Shown here: in pieces, positions 1-11,504 of the stretch
Position numbering within the stretch: position 1 is the stretch's first letter
How the letters are laid out: each line of letters starts with the position of its first letter
Source of the DNA: Brugia malayi
Lineage: Eukaryota > Nematoda > Chromadorea > Rhabditida > Onchocercidae
DNA length: 64,000 nucleotides
Assembly (NCBI RefSeq): GCF_000002995.4
Contig: NW_025062475.1
Span: 7,754,187-7,818,186, forward strand
Direction of reading: 5' to 3'
Translations under genes and position numbers: made by a program
The notes under the pieces: generated by a model
Databases searched by the model: none
Told to the model about the DNA's origin: nothing
What the model saw: the letters and a program-made list of their open reading frames with translations, nothing else

Positions 1-3000
1 AGCATTCTGCCAGATGCGTGCATCCTGAACTTTCCTCGGATACCAATTTCAATGGCTTTCGTTCCCAACTAAAAGAGCACAGTCATTTAAACCGTCACTT
101 CATTTAAACCAAAAATAGATTATATTACAGTTATAACCTATATCACTCTTTCAACAGAAAAAAATTCATTCGCAAATACGATGATCCTTAACTAAGTTAA
201 AACAAAAACACAGGAAAGAAAAAATGAAGATCTCAAAAGAAAAAAAGAAATACTTACTGTGGTATACAAATTTCTTTATAATCAATTTTCTGAGGGAGGC
301 CGGGCATTGGTTCGACAAGACCATCTTCAATGTCATTTGTACGAAGCAGCCGAAGTCGATGGTTAGTAAATTTACGGTTCCGGAAGTCTCCATTCCTCTT
401 TCGATCAAACGATCTTCCCACAAGGTTTTGACCAGTACGTTTCAACGTTGACGGTCGTTTGGACTAGAAACATTGGTATTAATTAACCAAGCATTTAGAT
501 TAAATAAGGCTAACTTGAAAAATAAAAATAGAAAGGAAGTAATGCCCAAAGTCAAGAACCTAGAGTGTTTATTTAGTTCGTGCTATGGACAAACAGCCAC
601 TTAATCTCGCATAATGCTCATTAAAACTCAAGGAGAGTCAATAACTCGAAACTTCAAAGATACTTCGGCGAGTTTTGTACTTTTCACGCATAGCTAATTT
701 CTATTACATAAACTATTATAATATACATTCATACAAATATGTGTGAGTGAATTTTAAGAACGAAAGATAAAAATAATTCAACAATTACATATGAACTTCG
801 ATGGGAATAATTTGTAGGCGGTTGGTACTCCTCGTCATCATCATAACTTTCTTCACTCTCACTTCTCTCTCGTTTCCTTCGTGTCTGTCTATCATCCACT
901 ATAACTGCTTCCTTTACCACCATCTTTCGTTCCTCCAAAAATGTAGTCCATGTAGAGCGATCAAATCTGAAAATTTTTACAGTTATAAAAAATACTATAA
1001 CACATATGTACACAAATATAAAAACTCATACCTTTTACGCAAATGTATTAACGGTCGAGTCGATCTTCGATGGCAGTAGACTTCAGCACCTCGTTCTATG
1101 GGTATCGCTGTAAAAATAAAATTCGTATTTCAAATATTAACTAACAAATTATTTAAAATTCTTTACGATCCACAATGTTTCTTTGCTATGTTGAGGAATA
1201 CATGATCAATGGATTAAGATTCTTCTTATAATATAATGTGATAATAAAAAGCAAATTACAAAAGAGAGCTATATTTACATACATCACTGGTCAAATAATA
1301 CTTAACATCACATATGTTTCAATTTTGAAAGAGTTATATCTGTTGTATATATCTTTCAAATTTCCTGTTTCCAATACTGCGAGTTTTAATGACAATCATT
1401 AGAAAGACCTGCAAGCAAAGGAAGTGGAGGAAAAACTCGATTATCCACAGCAGCGTATGACCTTACGCGTTCGCCAATATCCAATAATATAGGAATTTCA
1501 TGTTCAATGAGACCGTTTTTCCCTATCCTGTCCATCCTAAAGATATTATACATAAAGGTTACGCACAACAGCATAATGCATCCAGACGTGACTTTTTTTT
1601 CTTTTTTTTTTCAATGAATATATTTCAGTGCAAGAACTGAAGACGAACTTCTTCCTTTTTAGAAAACGTCGTCTTTTACCATCAAATGGTAAGCATCTTG
1701 CACAACATTCAGTCAAAGCTTCATCATTCCATGAATATACTTTCTTCTTTCGTCTTCGAATATTATTCAGCTGGAATGAAGTACAGTTTTACAAACCTCG
1801 AATTACGATGACATAACAGATAACCAAACTTCAAAGGCTAACCAAATCATTTATGGACTATAAAATGGAGAATTTTTGCAAGGTTACCTAGAAATCTCTA
1901 TCACAAATGATATTATAGCTCATATCATAGTCAAAATTTTTATTTCAAATGTTTCAGGATAAACCAAGATAAAAGATCTCCATTTATTACATCGGGTTAT
2001 GTGTTTGTGCTTCAACCAAACAAGACAAATCTGTTAACTATCTCTTACAAAGCGTACTTACCACATAAATATACCATATGCTATTACCAAACAGCACTAA
2101 AAATCATGGATTAACTTCAGTTATCTTAGAAACTGCAAATACGCAATACCGCGACATGTACACACGATGTAATAAAATGAAAATGAACCTGGCGATAAAC
2201 AACACTTAGTTTTTCTTCACAGTCCTCTTCCATACAAAGAGCTTTTGCATCCAGCGCACCCAAACGAACTCGCTCATCAAAATATGCAGGAGACGATAAG
2301 CTCCTGAACAGGTCATCTCCATTGAAATAAAAATAAAAAAAAAAAAAAAGTATATCAAACAAATATAATAAGTAAGTACCCGCATGGTGGATAAGCACTA
2401 GATGTTGATGGCATTTGTTCCTCGTTTTCGCCATTACTATCTTCAGAATCTGTTGCATCAATATCCATAACATATTTCATCAGCCGTCTGTCTGATTCCC
2501 CAGATAGGCTAAAATACAAAGCAAACAAATATTCAAGATAAACGAAACTACCAGTTATGGAATCCTCTACCTTTCTAACATTACATAGTTTTTGTTAATG
2601 GACTTTAAACTAATGCCTTGCCACATGGAAAACATCACTGTTCTTGCATGAATATAAAAGATAAAGGCCACCTCTCCCTAATGAAGTATTTTTTTTGCAG
2701 GAAAATAGGCTTTCAATGGGGAAAGAAACAAAATACCTTAACATACAAAAAAAGAAAAAAAAATGTACGAATTATGAGCATCCTTAGCTAGTTTTTGAGT
2801 AATAATAGCCGAACTATCACCGAAAACATGATCCGAAACTTCTTTTGCCAGAAAATCATTAATCGCAAAGTGATTCTTGAAACGCTGTAGTAAATTAACC
2901 AACTGACTGAGATGAGCACGCTCAAGCTGAAAAAAAAAAAACCAATGTGAAAATTCTTGGACTAATTACTACTAATGTATAATGAGCATTTCAAAACTAT

Positions 3001-5601
3001 TTAGAAAAATTCTTTGTAAAGACACTGAATCCAACAAGTTAAAACAAAACAAAACAAAAACAAAAAAAAAAAAAAAGTAAAAAACGTACATGTGGTACGC
3101 TTAACGCAAGTCCGTTTTTGTCACGTAATTTTCCAATTTTCTCTTGCAATACTTTTCTATTTAAACCATCTTTATAGTCCATAACAGTACTAAAAATTTG
3201 AAAAACTATAAAATGTAGAAAGAACACAAAGATGTAATCAAATACATTTAACAATATATACCAGAGTAACTTTCAAAGACAAATCGTAAGAGTAAACTTA
3301 AAACTTTATCTTATCCGAATCCTACAAAATGAAGTCAATTATTAAATTTGATTTATACTTATATTATTTTACATTCCAGTCATATTGCTTCCCCTAACAG
3401 TAATAATTATCAAGTTATTAAAAACTATGAAACAGAAAAATGAAGTAGAAAGCAGGATATATCAAAAACTAAAGAAAATTGAATCCTCCGCGACTACACT
3501 GCTTCAAGTAAGAAATATTAAGTCCTATTTTATGTTTTGTGGCATGGTGAATCGCTAGAAAACCTTTTTGCACACTGCAAAATTGACAAAAAATACCTAA
3601 AAAGGAACAGCTCATATGTTCTTATGGAAATAATTTACCTAGAGCTGATTTTTTTGGGATAACTTCGTTTTGTTGCAGTTCTCGATTCATTTACATCGTC
3701 CTGCACCGGTTTTCGTAATAAATCAAGAGCTTTATTCAAAATTTGCTCATTAGGAATTTGCAAATGATCTTCGCCTGCACTCACAGCTGGTAATGATGAA
3801 GACGACGCAAAATGTGCAGTCGTTATTCGTTCTTCCTAAGTAAGGCCATCAAGATTTTATTATTAAAGCAAAAAATCAAAAGATTTCTTCAATGTTTGCA
3901 TGAAAAAAAGTCCAGTTTGCAATTTTGTCTCTATATTTTTACATTTACTAACCACTTTAGCAAATACCTGAATTTTTTGCTTCTTTTGTTGCATGTTCTC
4001 TACGTTCCTGGAAATTTCCCGCTCTGGACGCGCCAGTATCTCAGTGGCATTGGTAAGCATCGAAGTTTTGCGTGAATTGTAGAGCTCTGAACGTCTATTA
4101 ATTCGAAATGTCAGTGATGTTTGAGCCAAAATAGAACCGTAATGATTTGGTGATAAAGGAGCTGTGTTTATTAGCGACCGTCGAGATATTCCTTGATGAA
4201 CATCAACCTCAGAAAATAGCTGTTGTTTATGAACATTGGATGAGATCTTTCGAGGCACATCCGTGCTTTCGACATGTTGATTTCTGTTCCCATAGGGTGT
4301 ACAAGTAGAATATTGCATTGGGATATCCTGAAAAAAAGCATAAACAAACTACGCACTTAAGGTAATCGAGCTTTTACTGTTCTCCAGTTCTTGTAAACAT
4401 GTTTACCAATTCTTGATAAAATAATAAAGCTTTTACCTTATTTATTCGATAAAATGTGAAAAACTTCGGAGTGTTTATTCAATCATTGCATTTTAAAGAA
4501 AGCAGAACGGTGCAGTACTAGTTTTTATTTGCAGCACTAATTTTTTTATTGACTAATCACCCTAATCAACCAAACCAACAGTAGTTCAGGCCACTTATTC
4601 TCTCAGTCTACATCTTCTTTCAGATTATTACTCCAAGATAAATTTTCTGCTGAACTTGACAGTACTCAGAACTTATTTCACATTACTACAAACCTTTGAA
4701 AATGATAAGTGAGAAACAGTGCAACAGTTATTTCTTTTATATAAAACTACCATATACTAAGGACATCATAGAAATATTTCCTTTTATGTGAGAAAGCTAT
4801 TGGCAACATACCTTGTCAGGTTCTTTTAAATTATTAGCAGAAATCTGACTCGAATTTCCCATACCAACTGATGTTTGCAGATTACATTTTCCATTTACTA
4901 AGCTCAATGCTTCATTCTTTTGTTCACTACCAGTATCTTTTGGTGACAGATCTTTTGAGGTAGACGGTTCAGGATCATGAGGACAATTGCTGGAGTCAAA
5001 GCAACGACTCTCCAACGGCTGTTTTGTGGTCAATACTGTGTTCGTAACAACTGTTGAAGAAACCTAGAAAATTATAACACGTCAGTTCTGTTCGTTTCTA
5101 AACCAAATATTACAGAACATTGAGGGATTCACTTTCCACAATATTCTTCGGTTGATTTAAATGCATGAGATTTGCAATTTTTATAACATTGTTACTGTTT
5201 CATAGTTTTTTTTTTTTTTTTTTATAAGTGTTGAAATATAGAGAGAAACAAGACAAGGAACGATTTTCTGAATTATGACGACCTTATACTTCGGTTACTT
5301 GATCAAGTTCAAAAAAATCTTTTTGTATTACTGAAATAATTCGAAATAAATATGAACTGACCTCAATTTTCTTTAACTGATGAGCTGAAAATACAAATGG
5401 ATCGGAAGGCACATCTTCGTGAGTTTCAGACAACTGCATTCCATGCCTCAAGTTTGAGTGTTCAGAAGAAAGAGCATCTTTTACTTCTGGTGGTGACATA
5501 CTATGATCCAGAAGCAGCAAAGGACGTCGCAAAGTTGTTGTGATTTGATCACTACTCATACCAGCAGCCTCATCATTACAATCATTTTTGATACTACGCA
5601 T
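1..5601 (-). CDS. Multi-exon nuclear-type protein, possibly KANSL1/NSL1-like (C-terminus outside window)
   Basis: About fourteen exons join in frame on the minus strand. The best supported are 5601-5362, 5063-4812, 4327-3968, 3835-3639, 3189-3090, 2932-2772, about 2511-2401, then smaller ones near 2310-2190, 1725-1632, 1533-1401, 1111-1030 and 968-790, then 463-257, and an exon from 69 that leaves the window. The N-terminal half is polar, Ser/Thr-rich and probably disordered. A helical stretch follows (LERAHLSQLVNLLQRF), then acidic and basic patches (RQTRRKRERSESEE). Near the left edge YKEICIPHWER resembles the start of the PEHE domain of KANSL1/MSL1 proteins (YKEI-x-x-P-x-W), which binds the MOF acetyltransferase. 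That match is the only ground for the family suggestion and is weak. The first exon starts at an ATG directly behind a tttag acceptor, so it is either spliced-leader trans-spliced or has an upstream exon. Exon reality is more secure than identity. Confidence 0.5.
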
Positions 5602-7314
5602 CTAAAACTTCATTTTGAGTTACTATAGAAATTCCTCCTAGCTTCCAATAGGGCAAAATACCTATATATTCCATTTAAACACGCTGTGCTTTCCTTAATT
5701 TTACCGAACTTATCTTTATGAAAAAGAATTTCGATCTCCTAGAAAACAAAATAATAAAATACATATCTGCCCAATCAAGTTACAACACTAATCTTGGTCA
5801 CAATATAAAAAGAACCAAAAAGATTACAATGAACTGTTCACTATTGACCGGCGTTGCTGATAAATCAATCACAGTTCCGAGTCCCATTGAATTCTCCTTG
5901 CACCCACCACCGCCTCGACATAACACAAATTCTTCCGCTTATCCTGACGGCCTCCAAACTAAATTCGTATGTCCTGAAATGTCAGAACAATTCTAAGAAA
6001 TTTAGCAAATTGGACGATCATGTTTGTAAGAACAGCTTAGCGCACAAAACTGCTTTTAATTCATCGAAAATTTTTCTAGTCAGTGGGAACTGAACGTGAA
6101 CATAACAAAATTGAGCTACACTCATATCCTCGATATCAGAGAAATCTTTTGTAATTTATTTAATTTCCACTATGTCCTAATTTTATTTCATTATCTAGTA
6201 AACATCCTTCAGCGCCAATCAAAAATTAGGACAGGTTTTCCACAGACTCAAGTTCTAAAAAATCTTATTTTCAGATTTCTGAAACAAAATACATTGGCTA
6301 GAACTTTCGTACCCATATTTACCGAACTAAATATAGATTCCTTCATTATTCCCATATTAACTCCCATGAATTTCACATTACGGTCCAAAAGTTTGCCGTA
6401 GTTTACCACAACAATAAATCACAAAGCCAATACTCGTCAAATATGCTTAGGAAATATATGCATGAATTGAAGAAGCTTCCAAGCAGTATGGCTAAATGTA
6501 GCGAATAGAGCAACTATGCAACGATGTCTATCGCTATTCATACAAATCTGATGCACAAATGATATTCATTAGTGACTACAGAGAAGTCCCATTGAAGTAC
6601 GTGCACCGTCATGAGAAACCATACAGATATGCGCAACTGACAGATTCATTAAAAGCATATAATTAATATAAGTGATATAAAGGGATGATATGTAAACGCG
6701 AAATTCACGTAAGATGAACCAGGATTGAAAACTACTGGAAAAAGAGTTCCGGAGAATCACTCTGGATCAGGAACAGTGATATAGGTAGAAACCTCTCGTG
6801 CGGAAGAGACGAACCACCCACCTAACCCTGCCGCACCGCCACTCCGAACCTCTCATTGATGCTAATGACGACGCGACGCGACCCTGTATGTGTACACATC
6901 TGCACTTATGAAAGAGAATAGAATACAAAGAGTGTGATAGAGAGGGAGGGTGTTGCGAAAGGATTGAGAAATAATGAGCATGATGAACGAACATATAGAG
7001 GAGAGAGGAAGAGGACGCCTCGCATCGTGCGCACACCGCTCGCACACACGTTGGGCGGCACGCACCTCGCCCCTCTCACTTTTGAATCTGTGCACTGCGA
7101 GTCTTACAGCGATAACTACCGTATTCCAGTAATTTTTTTAGCCTTGAATTATTTGGCCAGGAATGCGGCAGTCTCTCGGTAGGGCAACCAGTGGTTTGGT
7201 GGAATCTCGGGGACACCTCGGTGAAGTTGGTATGCTTCCTTGTTGTTATTCCAACGTTGCTTTCAGTGACTATGAGTTGCAGGAGTAAGCTATGCAGTAA
7301 ATCTCAAGATAACT
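5602..7314. promoter_or_regulatory. Divergent intergenic region between the left-edge gene and HAT1
   Basis: No convincing exon was found here. The genes on either side point away from each other, so this 1.7 kb should contain both promoters. The stretch about 6780-7095 is much richer in G and C than its surroundings, with CCGCACCGCC-like and CGCTCGCACACACG-like runs and purine-rich GAGAGGAAGAGG blocks. That is the usual look of a nematode core promoter or 5' UTR region. An untranslated leader exon for HAT1 may lie at about 7140-7230, where a gtatgc donor is seen at 7231. The short open frames here are not supported. Confidence 0.45.
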
Positions 7315-10212
7315 ATGTCAAACATAAAGGAGAAATATGCTGACTTTCTGGTGGATGGCGCCCAGGCAGTGTCGCTAACCTTTGGTGAGCATCGCACCTC
7401 ACTTCTATATTTTTCATATTTTTCATTGCTGTCATTACCGATGGTCACCTTGCAGTATCCGATATGAGCGAAGTGGCTTTAGCGCAAAGGCATCATCCCG
7501 AATACGTCTACCAGCACTTTGGAGAGAAGTAATTCGTTGCATATTTTGCTCTGATTTTTAATATTCATGCAGTCATTATCTCAACATAATCTCGATGACA
7601 CTTGCAAGTAGCAATTTTCCTATCTGACAGTGCTTGTTTATATTTTCATGTGAAGCTAACAGCCTGTAAGTATAACCTATGAAATATGTTTTAGCGAAAC
7701 AATATTTGGTTACAAAGATCTAAACGTTGTTATACATTATACCGACGCATCTATGTATATCTACCCAGAGATTAGTTATACAGCCGACATAACATCGTTC
7801 ACTGCGGAGTTCAAAGTTCGTCTGTTTTCTGACTCATTTAAATATCCCAGATTTATATGTTATGGGACTTCTTTTTCTTTTTAGGCTGATAATATAATTC
7901 AAAAATTAAGCGAACAGCTACCAGCTGAACAGATGGAAATGTTATGCCAGACAAGTGCCATTTTCAAATCTCGTTTGGATGATCAGAGAAAATTTTTACC
8001 TTATGGACAGCTTCTTTCCAAATTTATCGTTAGTAAGTTATCTCCATTTGCAAGACTGTTGATACATAATAATATATTAGATGTATTAGGCGGTATACGT
8101 TCAGATTTATGTTCCTGAGTTCTTTTTTGAAAATTAAGCTTTTGGAGATCTTGTTTTTTGTAACACTTTATGTCTGGGTGATTTTAATTTACTGTCTAGG
8201 ATTTTGCAATATTTCGGAAATAAGTAGTGGTCGAAAATTATGGTTTTCCCTTAATTTTGAAGTTTCCTCTGGTGTGAAGTATGACAGTAATTGATTTCGG
8301 TATAATTTTATGCTGAAAAGCAACTGCTTATTCATATAAATTCCGCCAGTTCAGGTAGTCGAGAGCTGCAGGTCTGGATGATAAACGAAAGTTCACCTGA
8401 ATTCGATGCATATTTAGCTCGGGTTCAGACTCTTGCCTTATGGTACATTGAAGCTGCACAATACACAGATAATAGTGATCCACGATGGCAGCATTATTTC
8501 TTGTTAGTTTTATATCACTTTATCATACTTTTCGACATTTACTAGATTATTGCATGTATTTCCAGTTCTTAAGGGATGTCAATACCATCTTGACTTTGAA
8601 TACGATGGGCTGATGATCTTTGTAATCGTAAATACAGAATGATGTATATGTTGCTTAACCTCTGCTAATACCAAATGCTGATGTTTTTACCAACATGTTT
8701 TTTTCAAGTTCCTGTTTCAGATGCTAATCTTTTTGTTCCAGGTATGAATCATTTAAAAGAGATGACGGTACTTCCCGTGTTGCACTTGCAGGCTATGCAT
8801 CACTTGTTAGGTTTTATAATTATCCAGATAAAATTCGACCTAGGATTGCGCAGATTTTACTGTTGCCACATTATCACGGCGCTGGTATTGGTGCTAGATT
8901 TTTGAAAGCAATATATAATGACTTAATCCAAGATCCGAAGGTTACAGACATTACAGGTTAGTATTAGTTTTAGCATTTGACATTTTTCTGGGGTTAAAAG
9001 TTCTACTAATTATGTAATATTGAATTGATTTGAGTCGCTCTCGTTTTAGTATATTCGCTATTTTCGGAGCTGGGAATTTTGTATGTCTATAGTAGTGCTT
9101 TTTCATCATATTGAAATGGGAGAGAGACACCATTTATGCAAGATGTAATTGGACAGATTACTTAATAGTAAGTGTTACAGAACATTTAGTTTGTTTTTTA
9201 CCACTTATTGTTGATGGACGCCCCAATTAAATACTTCCGGCAGTTTTTAAATTTTTCATCTCAAAACTGTTTTTCAGCGGAAGTTCCTGCAGAATCTTTT
9301 ATAACAACTCGAGATTATGTAAACTGCTCTAACTGCTCAACTTTGAAGGAATTCCATGCAGATAATCTTAAAAAGGGCTTCACCGAAGAGATGAGAAACG
9401 CTGCCTTATTACGGTTTAAAATAAATCCAGTAAGATTTTCTATAATTGAATAAATCCAGTAAGATTTCTCTTATCGGTACTTTTTTATGATCAAGTTCCA
9501 CTTATGTATAAAGTCATTATGTGCACAGAAAGAGGAACTGTGTAGCTTTTTTTCATAAAATAAGTTCTGTAAAAGTCGGGAATCAAAATATCACTATTCG
9601 CTGAACTTTAACTATTCCAGAAACAGGCACGACGCGTGTATGAAATACTACGTCTGCATCATATCGGTGTCCGAGATGAAGAAGCTATGGAAGAATACCG
9701 GTTGGATGTAAAGAAAAGACTTGAAAAACCTTTTAAAGCTAGTTTTTATTTCATTTGAAATATACCTGTATCTAACAACCAATAGGTAGACGCATCTGTA
9801 TAAAACGAGCTTTCCTTCTTTTAACTGTATTTTTCCTCATTTCGAGTGTTGTCATTTCGATTTTCTATTTGATCTAAGATGGGAAAGACATATGAGCTGT
9901 AGACAATATAAAGAATTTTTTTACTGCTCGTCCAAAACTCTTCTTTTTTGTTCATCTGAAAAGTTCCAATTTTTTCTAGTCCTAGCATGCGAAGTTTTTA
10001 TTTTTTAAATCTCAGATCCATTTCATTTGCAGCGAAGCGAGCGTGACTGGAGGAAGCTATCAAGTGTTTTGGATGAATATGAATATTCAGCGGTTGTGGC
10101 CAGTCAGATGAGTATGGAGCAGAAAATCGCCAAACTGGAACAGCTTTATGAAGAAGAACTAGCCGCTTATCGAACTGTCATAAGACGATTGATCAATTTT
10201 GCTAATGGTTAA
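7315..10212 (+). CDS. hat-1: Histone acetyltransferase type B catalytic subunit (HAT1)
   Basis: Nine exons (7315-7384, 7456-7528, 7695-7815, 7885-8032, 8355-8502, 8742-8956, 9278-9429, 9621-9737, 10033-10212) total 1224 nt and give 407 residues; human HAT1 has 419. The N-terminal domain has HPEYVYQHFGE and FGYKDLNVVIHYTDA, the HAT1 signature. The GNAT core follows: WYIEAAQYTDNSDPRW, then the acetyl-CoA loop as ILLLPHYHGAGIGARFL (a Q/R-x-x-G-x-G/A type motif), then DITAEVPAESF with the expected acidic residues, and KQARRVYEILR. The C-terminus is charged and helical. HAT1 acetylates newly made histone H4 on Lys5 and Lys12 with the RbAp46/48 chaperone; that is family knowledge. Exon 8 to 9 can only be joined in frame by a GC-AG intron (donor after 9737). 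The start is the first ATG in frame with the conserved domain. Confidence 0.95.
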
Positions 10213-11504
10213 ATATGTCGGTTCTTTCACGTTATTTCTCGATGTTTTAATCGAGTTTCTATTTGTTGTATTGCTTTGAGTTGTGAAAATACTTGGAAGA
10301 ACACTGAATTATTTGTGAGGCGGTGGTTGCTTGCCTCAATCAATTGTAATTCTTAAGTAGTGTTCGTGACGGGTTTTCCGGAGAGAAATTCAGATTTATA
10401 TGAATTAGTAATCTCATTCATTCATTTATTCAATAAACGATGACGTGCACGTATTTTGAATTACACTTGAATAATGCCATTATTCAAAATCTGAGCTTCA
10501 AAATAATTCTATGAAATGTAATGAAGACAGGAGAAAATGTATATGTTCGGATCCAAATAATGGATGCAGTTTTCGTTAGGAGTAAAATTCTATTCTCTGT
10601 AGGTGATCTCTTCTGCACTTCTATCACTTATCAGAACATGGTATTTACAACTGTGATTTTTAGCGTACTATATCTGGTCTAGGATGTTTTCAAGCCTAAA
10701 GTTAGTTGGATTCGAGTGTTGTACTGGTGTCTGTAAGTCCTTATCTTAAGTATTTGAATTACGCATTGCAGGAGATTGAGCTGTGTCGTGGAGTTGCAGT
10801 TCTTTACCTGTATAAAAGTGATACTTTTTAATGAAACGTGATTTGCACTGTGGGTGCACTAATTGGAACGACGTTTCCGTCATTCATTTCACTTACACAT
10901 GAAGAGGGCATGGGTTGTGGCGCGTGGTGAGTGGGTAGAAGTCTGGTTGAATGCACGGGGACGAGTGATGTTCTTTTCTGTTATAATAATTATTATCCTT
11001 CAATTGAAAGAAAAAAATTATGAAAGGGAATGTTGGTGGGAACTGTACACTACAGTATTGAAATATTAATAGAAGTCAAGGAAAATAAAAAACAGATTGC
11101 ATAAATCGGTAACATCACGAGGAATATTTAAAGTTGGCGAGTAATACTGATTCATTTTTATTTGGAATCTGAAGTTTTCGTGTCTAGAAAACATTCGGCT
11201 AATCATGGTGTGAGCTAAAAAAAGTGATCTGAATGTATGCCATCCTTACACGTCCCGATTCACTGAGATATTCTACTTCCTTTCTAGAGGAATAACTTCA
11301 ACCTATTCGATCATGGAGTTGGGTCTTAATTCATTGAGCTGCAAAGTTTTGCGGATTGCACTAAACGCTAAACCTAAATTATCTTAGAAAGAAAAGATCT
11401 TTTCTGAATGATTTCAATAATTTCTTATATGTATCAAGCTTAAGCATAATAAGATGAGAGAACAATAGAAGAGATGATAATTCATAAGTATTTCAGATAC
11501 GAAG
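10213..11504. other. Intergenic region, HAT1 3' end to delta-COP promoter
   Basis: No gene was recognised in these 1.3 kb. An AATAAA polyadenylation signal for HAT1 lies at 10432-10437. The distal part should hold the delta-COP promoter. A tttcag at 11492-11497 just before the delta-COP ATG could be a spliced-leader trans-splice acceptor. The short open frame at 10863-11069 shows no coding features. Confidence 0.5.
10432..10437 (+). terminator. Polyadenylation signal for HAT1
   Basis: A canonical AATAAA lies 220 nt after the HAT1 stop codon, followed by T-rich and A-rich sequence. It is the first such hexamer on the sense strand downstream of the gene. Confidence 0.45.

Noticed and set aside
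5718..6401. Several plus-strand frames upstream of HAT1
   Set aside because: Low-complexity AT-rich translations, no splice context and no domain. The region reads as promoter.
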